Shown here: one piece after another, positions 1-11,478 of the stretch
Layout: each line of letters starts with the position of its first letter
Numbering within the stretch: position 1 is the first letter of the stretch
Assembly (NCBI GenBank): GCA_932521035.1
Contig: OW051497.1
Span: 11,098,001-11,162,000 of the forward strand
DNA length: 64,000 nucleotides
Reading direction: 5' to 3'
Origin: Oscheius dolichura
Lineage: Eukaryota > Nematoda > Chromadorea > Rhabditida > Rhabditidae
The notes under the pieces: generated by a model
Database searches by the model: none
Seen by the model: only the letters and a program-made list of their open reading frames with translations
Told to the model about the DNA's origin: nothing
Program-made: the position numbers and the translations under genes

Positions 1-1045
1 AGCCTCTTGACGGCTGCTCTGTACTCGGCGCTGTATTCCATACATTTTCGAAATTTAAATGGGTAGCATACTTTTTAAAGTAGAAAACGAAGAAATTGCT
101 GGCGGTTGAGATATTCACTGTTATTCCAGCGTATTGTTGCATCACAATCATGTAGAATTCACTAATAGGCAGTTGGAGGGAAATGGTATTTGTCAGGGTG
201 GTACACGTCCAGCCAAATACCACCATACCTACAGTAATAGCAATGGAAATGAATACTGACTTGAACCGGGAGCCTAAAATGGTCTGAAAATTATACATTA
301 CTATCCTTACTTCCTCCTTTCTTCTTCAGTTCATAAGCAGCATAGATGTAGATGCCAATAATTGATATGTATAAAACGTAGCCAGTATACGTGAACATAC
401 CGAAGCCACCCATCAATCCGATGGGAATAGAGCATTCAAATTTACTAGAAAGAGATTTGTGCTGTTGTAAATATAGAACATACTCTTCAATCCTGTACGC
501 ATAACCAAGGTACATAAGGTAGCAGGTATAAAATATAGGAAAGATCAATTGGTAAGCAATGTACTTGAGTTTTATCTCTTGAAACATACGGTATCTAAAA
601 CATTCTAATCTAATAACTCATACACTTGCTTGGCAGGGAAGATAATGGCAATTATTCTGTCTATGCCCATGGCTAGGATCATGGGTGCACCAAGATTGAC
701 ACCTATTAGGGGTATAAACAGAATCCAATAGCAGTCAGTCTGCTTCACAGTGGCTAAACCTCAAACTTTTAGAGTTTTATGGGCTCGTACTCTTGGTGAA
801 AACATTGTAAGCAAAGGGGAACTGCCCCGTTTCGTGCATAAGATCGGCTAGGCAGTTGATGGCTATAAGAATATGACATGGAGAACGAAGACGTCTGAAG
901 GGATCGTTAGATTAAGAGCAGAAGACAATTACTTGTTTTTAAAAGTAGCTACAAGCAGTATAAAGTTCCCTGTGACGCCTATAATTGAACAGATACCGAA
1001 GAAGAATCCAATAGGTAGGACTAACGGGTGGATGCCTTCGAACAT
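1..1045 (-). CDS. srsx-like seven-helix chemoreceptor, 3' end cut by window edge
   Basis: Nematode serpentine receptor of the srsx-like group, expected at sensory-neuron membranes as a G-protein-coupled chemoreceptor. Model (minus strand): exons 933-1045, 791-894, 624-753, 311-594, 72-273 and 1-30, with introns of 29-41 nt and continuous phase. It starts MFEGIHPLVLP. TM1 carries the GVTGN motif, followed by KNKRLRSPCHILIAINCLAD (loop 1 and TM2). The E/DRY-like position reads GIDRIIAIIFP, and the last helix reads NFFVFYFKNAEYR, the usual srsx ending. A pyrimidine-rich TTTTCTCTGCCAG just upstream of the ATG could be a trans-splice acceptor. The C-terminus lies outside the window. Ligand and G protein cannot be read from sequence. 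The family call rests on motif pattern from memory of srsx proteins; a neighbouring serpentine class is the main alternative. Confidence 0.8.
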
Positions 1046-1289
1046 CTCCCCACCTGGCAGAGAAAACGTGTGAACCTAAATCTCCCACGATGCCACACAC
1101 TAAACTAATTGGTACCAACCACCAAGAGAACATTTTAGCATACTTTTATTGAAAAACATGGCACAGTGGGAACGTCTTAATGAGTGGGTGGAGTACAAAA
1201 GGTGTGACAGTTCCTCCTGCTGTAAACGGTGCAGCAAGACAAGTAGTAATTCAAAAACAAGACGGATTAAAAAAAATACAGTAAGTTTT

Positions 1290-2977
1290 TCAGTTGTTGT
1301 GGGGCTTAAGCTTGGCGATGAGTTGAGCGTACTGGCGAGATTGAAGGTACCGTACGTAGGGGTCGTTGCGAAGGAGCTGAAAACAGTTTTTTTAGGATTT
1401 TTCGGTTCCTATTGTACGAATTTTCTGAATTCGTACGGATAACGATTTGTCAAGGCTCGTATGCCCAAAAGGGATTTGTTCGCCTGGGTCTAATTCCGTC
1501 AAAAGCAATCTCGTAGGAGGCATTTCGAGACAAACGGCTTTGTCTCGCGAGGCCGACGTCTCCCTGGCAATTCAGCTACCTGCTCTACATGCTTTACAGC
1601 CTCGTCAAAGATACCAATATCCACATCCGAGAGAAGGATACGCTGCTCGACGGTCTGACGTACCCCGTAGGGGAGGAAGACCTATAGTTATCGACTATCC
1701 CAGCATTTCGGGGCGTTTATTACCTCGTTGGCACAGCCGTCCATCAGATATGTTTGCTGTAAAATTTTGGCCATGTTTAACATAGCCGGAGATTTGTTCC
1801 TGGTTCCGCGAAATTCAACTACCGCTTCCCAAAAGCGTAAATTTTCTTCGGCGCGAATGTTTCGCAGAAAGAGCCGGAAGTGATGTCTTCCGACCTGAAT
1901 CGTATATTAATTCGTTATGCGCATCCTTTACATGATTTCCCAGAAGCGCTTCGAAGGAAGTAGCCCATCTCTCGGCTGTCTGCCTTGGCAGCAACTGCTC
2001 TAGGAACTCTAGATAGATCTCAGACCGTCGAAAACGCGGAAATTGGTCATTTTCCAGCAGGCGACGAACCTTAACTCATTCTTAATTTATAGTGCGCCTT
2101 GTTTTTACCTCTTTAATTGCTGGAACAAAATCTTCCGCGTCTAGTATTCCCTTGCTTGCTGCGTCTTTAATTTTCTGGAAAAAAAGAGCTGCCCCCTTTT
2201 CGCTGGATTAGATTTACCTTCATGGATACGCTGGACAAGTTTACGAAAGGACAGTAAGTGTCGATTATTTCATTGGCGAAATTCTATATCATTGATTACT
2301 GTAGTCACCCGTTTTACCTTTTTCTCATCGCTGCTCTTCATTTTCTTTAATTTATCCACAGCTTCGATAAAGGAGAGATTCTCATCCGCAAGTGACTGGT
2401 AGAGGAAATAACGGAACAAAGCCCTCCCTAAGACATTTTATGCGATCCTCTCCCCTATAATTAAAGACTACCTTTGTCGTCTGCAAGCACATTAGTACAG
2501 CTGCCGGAAGCCCAAGCTGCAGCTCTCATATAGTCGATCCCCTCAATATTTGGCTTCGGCGGTTCCGGACGGTCAACCCTGTTAGAAGCATCAAATACCG
2601 TAGTCATGTTATCTGTAATTATCGGGATAGGTGAAAACAACCATTTTCCCCGAAGGCTACAATTTTCATGACCTTTCGGTCAACCCTTTCGGATAGACAC
2701 TAAGTACACTTAATATATGGGTTCATTGCGATTACGTTTTGTCACCATATTCACTTGGGAGAGAAACCCTAGGAGATAAAACGGGAATCACATGATTCCC
2801 ACGCTCGCAGACTTATGAGAATAAATCTCGCCCCGAATCTGTGATGCAAGATAGAGAATTAATCTTACAGGGGTCTGGCTGAGGTTGTGTTCCGCTATCG
2901 AACTCATCAAATAGTTCTAGGTCTGAAAAATCGCTGAATTCCATAGAGACGTTAGATGAAATAGTTGACCCTGGCAT
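1290..2977 (-). CDS. rgs-3-like: tandem RGS-domain protein (rgs-3 type)
   Basis: Regulator of G-protein signalling with two RGS domains; RGS domains accelerate GTP hydrolysis by G-alpha subunits. Nine exons (minus): 2869-2977, 2472-2612, 2318-2427, 2218-2283, 2109-2174, 1932-2069, 1724-1894, 1580-1681, 1290-1376, giving 329 aa with all phases consistent. RGS1 is about residues 71-188: GRALFRYFLYQSLADENLSF, then VRRLLENDQFPRFRRSEIY. RGS2 is about 193-325: AERWATSFEALLGNHVGRHH, then AEENLRFWEAVVEFR, then LLRNDPYVRYLQSRQY. No DEP or GGL domain is present, so this is not an R7 RGS. The N-terminal 45 residues are acidic and Pro-rich (MPGSTISSNVSMEF). TTTTGTCCAG precedes the start and may be a trans-splice acceptor. 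Introns are 31-49 nt, except two of about 203 and 256 nt. C. elegans RGS-3 has the same two-domain plan; orthology is inferred. Confidence 0.88.
1414..1436. repeat. perfect 9-bp inverted repeat in RGS intron
   Basis: GTACGAATT, a 5-nt loop (TTCTG), then AATTCGTAC, an exact inverted repeat. It lies in the 203-nt last intron of the tandem-RGS gene, about 38 nt from the 3' splice site. The ATTCAG at its tip on the minus strand resembles a splice acceptor. Confidence 0.9.
1526..1547. repeat. second perfect 9-bp inverted repeat in the same RGS intron
   Basis: CGAGACAAA, a 4-nt loop (CGGC), then TTTGTCTCG, an exact inverted repeat within the same 203-nt intron. In RNA it would form a stable tetraloop hairpin near the 5' splice side of the intron. 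Confidence 0.9.
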
Positions 2978-3420
2978 TCAGTAATTACCTGGACAAAAGA
3001 AGGATTTTTCGATCACGCGTAGGTTCAGCTTACCGTAATGTTATACTTGAATAAAAGGGTCAGGGGGATTAGACAGATCGCCCACTTATTCCTAGAGAGG
3101 CCCCTCCTGACTGACCGGAGGGGTTATGGAGACTAATGATCCTATTTCCTGATGCTGATTGAAAAGACACCATTCCCGGAAATGACGGGGAGGCGAGGAT
3201 GAGCCCACACCTCTACGTATGACATTCATTAGGTCTGCCAGAGAGGTTGGCTCCTCTTTTTCTATTGTGGTCTAGGGGAACTCTACAAAATTGTCAAGAG
3301 AGAGATAATCGAGACACTACGTCAGCAGAGGGTATTATTTTTGGGGGCATACCCTTTAATCGGAAAATCCTCACTAATCGCGCAGAAAGTGTGTTTAAGA
3401 TGGATTTGCCCCCCTGAATA

Positions 3421-3906
3421 TTAATTGTTTTCTCCGGAACTACTCAGACTAGAATAGCAGCTGCAAAGTCTAGTTTTCCCACCCCTGATCTTTTCAAATC
3501 TCATTGTCGCACAGGTGCACCTTTTCCGAGAGCAACAGGTGTCTTGCCAAGACATTTCTAGCTCGATCCTGCTCCTTGAAGAACTTATTCATCAAAACTT
3601 ACTTGATAGGCAGAAGTGAAGTGGTGCGCAGGCGGTTATCGGTAAAACGTTGCCGGGGTGACAAAACGGATGTGATATTAGGTGGGTCGAGAGTGAGACT
3701 CTGTTAATGAGCCCCTTGGAGGCGATTATAATGAGATAATAGGAAGAGCTCACGCTGAAAGAACTCGTCAAGAGACTAACATAATAGAGAAAAAGCCACA
3801 GTATTCCAAGGACACCGATTATCTCCAGCTGTTCCGTGTAGGTCAGGAGAAAGTTTGTCTGGGGATTCACTTCAATAGCTCTTTTGTCTTGAGCTATTGA
3901 CACCGT
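3421..3906 (-). CDS. unrecognised single-helix, Cys-rich protein (5' end unresolved)
   Basis: I do not recognise this protein. Three minus-strand exons join in phase: 3754-3906, 3603-3700 and 3421-3568 (introns 53 and 34 nt, strong GTGAGC and GTAAGT donors). The first visible exon ends in a hydrophobic helix, EIIGVLGILWLFLYYVSLLT, preceded by a polar stretch. The next exon is basic and Ser/Thr/Pro-rich (LSPRQRFTDNRLRTTSLLPI). The last has a cysteine cluster, MSWQDTCCSRKRCTCATMRF, then CSCYSSLSSSGENN and a stop. This looks like a small type II or type III membrane protein. The first visible exon has no ATG and follows an AG, so at least one 5' exon is missing, possibly near 4007-4060. Support is intron phase and strong splice sites only. 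Confidence 0.4.
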
Positions 3907-6034
3907 CTAATCTGCCATTTAAACAAATTTATTTGCCTCATTAACCACATAATAAGTAGAAAATCCTCTAGATGACATTACCCCGTATTTGGATAAGATT
4001 TATTACCTTCTTGTTTGTCGTGAAGGGAACCGTCAGGGATTTATGGGTTTGAGCATTTGGCCCGGAATGAATTCACGCGTTTAATAAAGGGAACCTGCTC
4101 TGTTTTCTTTATATTTGGTCTTATTTTGTCGAGAAAAATTTTCTGATTAAGATGTACTGTCATTTTCAACTAAAATGTCAGAATACGAAGAAAATTGCAT
4201 CTGAAGTCTCTCCAATGAGTTGATTTATCAGTTTTATACCATTTTCTTTGTCAAAAAACAAGCAGCTAGCTCCCTGTACTTCAAATTTAGAAGTTTTCTT
4301 GCAGGTAATATTTTGAACAATAGTACACAGTCTGACTTCCTGTCTGACTCATAAACATGTCTGTATTATCTACTATTTAAATTGACATTCAAAACTAGAC
4401 AGTCCGCAGAACTACTGTTTAATCTCTACCTTCAAACTGTTGAATATTTTGTTCCCAATGACGTGCTGCTGTACGTATGACGTACGTAATTCTGACTACT
4501 TTTAGCGGATTTTTGGGATTATTTCTCGGGATCACAGTTACAATCGTGTATTATCTTTTAATCCGCCAAAGAATATCACTGGTTCATTTGCTCGAAATAT
4601 TCCGTCTGGCTCTGATCTCCACCAAGTGCACTTCTCCATTTTATCAGAATCTCATAGGGCAAGGTCTGCTGCACTAAGCGGGATAATTGCATTTAGTCAG
4701 CATTGATCAAGAAAATTGAGAGGCAGTCAGTCGCAGGAGATTATCCCCCTTCTTCTGCGGTTAACCAGTTCAAGTACACAAATGTTGTCATAGCCCATTG
4801 AGCAGGGGGTGGAATGGTTGTCGCTTTGATGCTGACCAGATGTCTTCTCCACGCACTTGCCAGCGATTTACGCCGCATAGAATACTTTTACTCTGGCTAA
4901 CAATATCCCCTTGTTATCTCTCTCAAAGAAGTGCATTTCCACCACTTCCTCAGTATTAGGGCAGGTGTGGTGTTCATTTATTACACACATACACTCGGAG
5001 CTAGCTAATTGACACCACAGGGTTAATCTCTCAGCCGAGCTGATAATTCCCCTCGTACACTATAATCTTCCCCATTCGAGCTCCCTCTCATCCCTTCTAA
5101 ATGGGATCTTCGTCGCAAGATGAGACGACAGCGGACATCCCTCGTCTAGAATTTATTTTTTAATGGTTGCTGGCTTTTCCCGCCATGCTGGGCTCTTTCC
5201 TTATCACTGTTAACAGCCATATGATCTTATAATCTCTCTCTCTCTCGCTCTCTTGCCAACTACTCTGCCTCCTTGTCTAACCTGTTTTGACGGCAAGTGT
5301 CAACCTCGTTGTGTTTGTGTGTGTGTGTGTGTGAGCATTGTAAGAGTGTCCTCTGAACCTATGGGCGCAGGTTTTCACAATTGATCTAGAACAGGTGGTC
5401 ATTAGAAGAAAAACGAGGTTGCTGTTTCCTGGTCTACGTCGTCGCCTCCCTTTTGAATTAAAGTCATTCGGTGACTTTTTTGCCTAGCGCATTATATTCC
5501 ATAGGAACATCTGTTTCTTCGTAAAGGCCCGAAAGAGACATCAATTTTACAGCCAGATGTTAACCCGCACATACACATTCCGCAGTAGTTTCCCGCAAAT
5601 TCATCTTCTATTGATTACTTTAGCCTAGAAAATCCTCTAAATTTCTTTTTTTAAACATTCTTATACACTATGACTTATACTATTTGAAGAAGTAACAAGA
5701 ATTATTCATTTAAAATAAAAATTAAAATAGGAATAGTAATTTTTAATGAATTTCCTTGACCTTTAAACGCTGATAACGTATTCATGTTGCAAAGTCAAGA
5801 TGAGGAAACATCCCGCCGTCGAAGAGGGTGTATTTTTGTTTATCGAGCGGCCCGCAACTGGCGGCTGCATATCGATCGCTGTCGGCCCTTTCCCGCTGTT
5901 CCATTCCTTTTCTCACTCATTCAGTCCGTCTTTACACATTCAATAGAATCCAATTCAGACAAAGCGCTTCATCCGACCTACACCTTTTTATCCAGCCCAA
6001 GACGTGGCGCCGCGGCCCAAATTAAAGAACAAAA
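3907..6034. other. intergenic region between divergent genes
   Basis: AT-rich, and probably holds missing 5' exon(s) of the minus-strand gene plus the promoter of calcineurin B. A CT run (about 5233-5253) and a GT run (about 5316-5333) are the only repeats seen. Around 5820-6030 GC rises just before the calcineurin B start. Confidence 0.6.
5233..5333. repeat. CT and GT microsatellites
   Basis: Two simple repeats: a (TC)n run at about 5233-5253 and a (GT)n run at about 5316-5333. A similar (TG)n run lies downstream of the calcineurin B gene at about 7646-7666. Confidence 0.85.
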
Positions 6035-7431
6035 ATGGTGAGGGATTGATTTTTCAGTGAGATGAGAATGTGTCTGCTTCATAGTTGATGAAAAACGAGG
6101 GGGTGGGAAAAGCAATAAAAATGAATAAAAAGAAGAGAAGAGAAATACACTTGTTCAAATAATTAATATTTCTAATTTTATGATTTTTCAGGGAAACGAA
6201 AGCTCTTTGCCAATGGAGATGTGCAGCAATTGTGAGTTTGCTCTTCTTTTTCATCGATAACTCCATATTTATGGTCCAATCGCCATTTATTCGCTTAAAT
6301 TTATTTATTCGTCCTGAACGGAAACGAATCTCATTAATTTAGCTGCCGATTTTTGGTGTCCTGCTTCTTTTTTTGCTATTTACTCGAAAAACGAGGGCAT
6401 TCTATTTTTCTCTTGATAAAAACAAGGATAATAATATTTTTCAATGATTTCTGAATTATATTTATCGCTTTCTTTTCCAGTTGATGCTTACGAGTTACGG
6501 AGATTAGCACGTCGCTTCAAGAAGCTTGACATCGATGGAAGTGGGTCGCTTTCCGTGGAGGAATTCATGTCTCTACCGGAATTACAACAAAATCCATTAG
6601 TTCAACGGGTAATTGACATTTTTGATGAGGATGGAAATGGCGAGGTCGATTTTAGAGGTAAGTTGTCATCCTTTTTTTTTGACTCATAAAATTTTTATTC
6701 CTTTTCAGAATTTATTCAAGGTATATCACAGTTTAGCGTTAAAGGAGACAAATCAACAAAACTTAAATGTAAATCTGCTCTAATCAACAATATAAATGGA
6801 TTGTTTCAGTTGCCTTCCGCATTTATGACATGGACCGAGATGGATACATATCAAACGGGGAACTCTTTCAAGTAAACTGCTCTTTTGCTTCTTTTAAAAT
6901 TGAAATTTTTTTAGGTGTTAAAGATGATGGTAGGGAATAATCTCAAAGACTCGCAACTACAACAAATTGTCGACAAAACAATCCTCTTCCACGACAAGGA
7001 CGGCGATGGAAAGATTTCATTCCAAGAATTTTGCGACGTGGGTTAAAACTCTTATCATTATTCTTTAGCACATTACTCATATTTTACTAGTCGTATCATG
7101 TCAAAAACAGTGTCGTTTGTGTGATTTGTGGCACTAAAAATTGCCAGTAAAATAACATCTTGTTGTGTTGTCAGACAGAGGCTTTTCTGTCTCTCTCACA
7201 CAAAAACGGATTAGTCTAACTTTTGAGCTTTTGCCTAATTCAACTTCTAGCTATTTCTCAGAGAATAACGAAAAAGGAAATTATTATTCAAGGGAAATTG
7301 ATGATGAATAATGAGGCAGCCACAGGCAGCAGGCAATTGTGTTGCGAATCACAAACAGTGTCAGAGTCACGGTAATTCAGGTTGTGGAGCACACAGAAGT
7401 GCACAAGAAGATGGTCTTGGAGAATATTTGA
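6035..7431 (+). CDS. cnb-1: calcineurin subunit B (regulatory)
   Basis: Ca2+-binding regulatory subunit of the phosphatase calcineurin (PP2B); it binds the catalytic A subunit and confers Ca2+ dependence. Exons: 6035-6037, 6192-6231, 6481-6657, 6709-6768, 6810-6871, 6915-7037, 7381-7431, giving 171 aa, the normal length. The first exon is only the ATG. It starts MGNESSLP, with Gly2 placed for N-myristoylation. Four EF-hand loops are complete: [36 protein letters not shown] and [12 protein letters not shown]. The last exon encodes [16 protein letters not shown]. The final intron is 343 nt and uses a GTGGGT donor, so reading on from exon 6 would give a false early stop. Splice phases and length fit the C. 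elegans protein closely. Confidence 0.97.
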
Positions 7432-10400
7432 AGCCCCCCTACCCGGTCACCCTTCCAAGCCTTCTCCTCGACACGTAAACTGCCTCATTCCCTCTCCCCT
7501 ACGTCGCTTTTGATAATTCGACTTCGCGGCCTTCTTCTGTGAACTCATCTCTCTTTCGTGTAAATACTAATATTATATACTACTAGGAGGATTTGTCTAG
7601 TCTTTTTCCCATCTTATCCATATTATGTACCAATTACAACCAATAGAGTGTGTGTGTGTGTGTGTGAAGAACGGGCGGGGCAGTCTCACCTCTCCTCACA
7701 TTTTCCCTTAACCTTCTCTTGTGATTGGTTTTTATAACTACTACTAGTCCTACCTATCTGTGTTTCTCTTCTTCTTTTTGCCAAAAAAACAAGACAAATT
7801 CTTTATATTTCACACTTCATATTTCACACTAACGCAACGTTTTCGCCTACTTCCCCCTCTAAAAGCACCTAAACAACGCATAGGCTTTCACTGTGTTCCC
7901 CGTACTCGGTTCCTACTAGCACTTGCAAACTTTTCAGGTAGTTGGCAGTCTGGATGTCCATGAGAAAATGGTCGTCAAACCATAATCTCTTTCCCTGTGT
8001 TTTTCCTCTTTCCTTCTTCTTTTTTTCTTCTCTTAAGCACAATTTGAATCCGAATGACTCTTTCGTTGGCTCTTTTCCACTTTGTCACACAAAACAAAAA
8101 TAATACCAAATCTACAAAAGAAATGAATGAACCCTTACCAGATGCTACGAACGTATACCATTGCTTAAACCATTCTTGTCTTCTTATCCATGGTCTTTTT
8201 TATATTCTACTATTATTATTATTATATAGCCATCAACACAAAAATTTCATAAATGTTTTTATGCGGTCATATCGTGAATAAATTCAATTGTACCATTGTT
8301 ATTTTCTGTCTGGATCGCTGAAAAAAAAGCGGCAATATTTGGAAAATAGAAAGATATCATGGCCCAGGCAGAATGCATTAGGGGAATTCGTCACTACGAG
8401 GGGTCTTCGAGGAAGATAAGCAAGATGATTCTTGTTATCGCTAATGTGATAGGGAAAAGGGCACGGGAGAGAGCCACCGGAACTGTTTAATAGGAATGCA
8501 ATAAACGGCTATCAACATGAAAGACGACACTCGGGAGGACACTTTCTGATTATAGGAGGCAGGAAAAGAGTGCTAACCTCTCTGAGCCTATTCCTAACGG
8601 AACGGAAAGACGCGAAGAGACATTTTGTCTAAAAGTTGAGCGTGGTTTTTTTTATGAGTTTCAATGACAAATTTGGAAATTATTAAAAATCAGGAACAGT
8701 TGACCATAAAATTGCTAAAAAGGTCCCGAAGCTCTTTGCTTTTCGTTGGAAATGGACTAGACCTAAGAAGTGACAGTAGGTGACAGAAGAGCCGTTCCAA
8801 TTTTTGGCCAAAATTCGAATAAGAGCATTATTTCACTCCCTGATTCTAAGAATATTTTTTGTTTGTCATCCGCAACAGGATCAGACACATATATTTCCCC
8901 TCTGCGTGTTACGACACCGTCTCGCTACGTCACAACTGACCGAATTCAATCACTGATACCTTCTAGGGGTCGTTTGGCGGATGCAAACTACAAAGGATAA
9001 ACAACGCATCAAAGCTTTTTCACTATCAGCAAGGGCCATTTACCAATGAGGGTAGTATCAACCTTGAAATGGGAACCACGAGGACGAACGTAAAACGTTT
9101 CAAAGCCGTTCAAATTGGTGAATAAATTGAATTCCAAGGAGACAGGGAGATGGCAACCTGTTGTTTTGAAAGTGTTCCAAACGGCCCTCGAGGTCATAAA
9201 TTTTCTCATCTTTTCACGTGAGGATACGGTTCTTTCTACTCATTCTCTCACTCGTGGGATTCATCCCAGTTATTGCATTGAGTGGAACACTTTTTGTGTC
9301 CTCCTTTTTGTTCCCTTTTTGGATGACTCTTTAACCCTTATGAGAACTTCCGTCATAAATTGAATATGCAAGGCCGGCCGAACTCCTTTCGGGTTTATTT
9401 TCACACGGAAAGAAGATGCCGCTTCCCAACTGGACAATTGTACACGGTCCGACGGTTACAAAAAGTCCAAGTAGGGGATGAATTTCTTGCTTACAGACTA
9501 CTCTTTTTGGACGACTTTAGTCACCGAAACTGACGTTATTGTTTAGACCCTGCCACATAACAAGACCTTCACAGGGGTCATGTGATGAAGTCACCGCAGT
9601 CCACACATTTTGAATATTTAGCGAATAAGGTTCGAAACACAATAGCATTCAACATGTTGCAAACCAGTGAAGTGCGTTAGCATAAACTGCACATGATAAG
9701 GCTACGGTAGGCCTAAAACAGAGTTCTCCTCTGCCAGTACACAGCTGTTTATGCGATTCTTGATTGCTACCAGCGATCTGTGTCAAGGCGTCATAGCTGG
9801 AGGTCATCTCCTCTCCATAACATTACAACACCGACAAAGAACACGAAGAAGGTGGTAGAACAATGGCTTAGCGGTTTGCCGTAAAGGGCCGTAGGCGTTG
9901 TTACAATTTCGCCCAGGGGGCACACAGTGAGGTGGGCTAGTCTTGTTAGTTAATTGTCTCCTTCTCTTCACAGTGCTCGGAACTAGTCGTTTCACGGCGT
10001 ATTGTCCCCCAACTTCCAGTGTCCACACTTCTTGATCCTCAAAACAGAACTCCCTGTTTACTTAGCCGTACTACTTGCTAAGTGGATTTGAGATAAACGC
10101 GTTTTCCCTTTCCCTTCCTTGGTTCAAGGGCTGAGATCCATCCTCACTGGGGTCTTACCGTGACCGCACCGTTTTCCCTTTCCCCTGTAAACATAATCCT
10201 ACTACTCTCACTTTTGAAAGATTAATTACCGTTCCATCACTATTATCAAATCCATCGGAGGGATGCCTAAATACAGTTTCACCCATTAGGGCGGAAAATT
10301 CTGTTCAGCGCCTCCGGGTATTCATTCCCCGTTGTTTTTCCTGGTAGCTTTCTTCATTGTTCTCCTACTGGTCAAGTCTGCACCTGTTCCCGTCCTTGTC

Positions 10401-11478
10401 TTTCTCTACGTAGCGTTTTTCGAAGAAGAATCCGACCTGACCTTCCTCTTGCGGACTTTCTGCTTTTTGTCCAATTACGGAACCACCTCTGATAATTTGA
10501 ACTTGAAGAAGAGTACCGCGTTTTCGTGGTCAGTGGTGTGACTTTTGTTAATTACCGTTCTGAACGGGGTACAAACTAGACAACATTAATTTTTAGACAG
10601 ACAGACTCTCTAGCTTTACGCGCCAATAAGACAACAAGAAAAAGAACGTTCTCTATGACGGCGCAATGACTTTTCAAAGACAAAATTTCGAAAGCACTCG
10701 GCGGAAAATGAAAAACTGTTTTATCACAAGGCCATACCGTTCCTCTATTTAGGGGTGTTTTCCTCCAATTATCGTCTACGGTCTCTGTGTTGATACCCCA
10801 CACAGAAATATGTTTTGTTATTTCAAACGGATACTTTCTTACAACGACCGCTGTCTCTACTGTTATCTTTTTGACCTCCTAGTGTAGAAGCATTAACCGA
10901 CATTTCTTCCAGTGTCTCATTATTCTTTGCCGAATTCGGACACCAGAGGTATTTCGCTGAACACAGACTGCATACCTCTTCTGGTTTAAAAGATCACGCT
11001 GAAACGTTTACGTGCCCTATTATTGTCTGCTTTGACCGCAGGACTAGTTCTTTTTCTCGGGGCGCTAGGAAATAATTATGCTTGCGGCATCTTGCCTCTT
11101 ACCGTCTCTTGACCGCATCCCAACGGCTTACTTCTTCGCTGAATAAATCCCGTAAAAGCCAGCTTCTTCTCCTAATAAGATCAGCAAAGGTTCAGTATGA
11201 CGGAGTGTCGTCACACGTTTGGACCTGCTCTAGTTTGTGCTGGACCGTATCCTACGGCCTTGTCCACATCGCCGCTATAAACATCTGATGACCACTGTCG
11301 ACAACACTCAATCTTCCCTTGTCTACCCTAGCTAGCGTCCTTCATCTCCCCGGTCCCTCTACCTTTTTGACGGAGTAATCTCCGACCACTTTCCTTGATC
11401 TTTTTATCAACCGCTCAAGCTAGTAACACCCCTTTCTTGTCTTTTTACTACTTCCTGTGAAAATCGTCTCATTCAGCG
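7432..11478. other. intergenic, no gene supported
   Basis: Four kilobases between calcineurin B and the PTR gene. It holds a (TG)n run near 7646-7666 and a pyrimidine-rich plus strand from about 9.9 to 11.4 kb leading into the PTR gene. Short open frames show no family motifs, and I found no RNA gene. Confidence 0.5.

Noticed and set aside
1447..1785. Plus-strand ORF of 112 codons
   Set aside because: Antisense to exons and introns of the tandem-RGS gene, whose minus-strand reading gives conserved RGS motifs.
2116..2977. Reading the 5' part of the RGS gene as an R7-type RGS with DEP/GGL
   Set aside because: The upstream block is itself a complete RGS domain (DENLSF, NDQFPRF), so the protein is a tandem-RGS type.
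4477..4677. Plus-strand ORF with one strong hydrophobic helix
   Set aside because: Could be a small membrane protein, but there is no splice partner or homology, and AT-rich intergenic DNA often yields hydrophobic frames.
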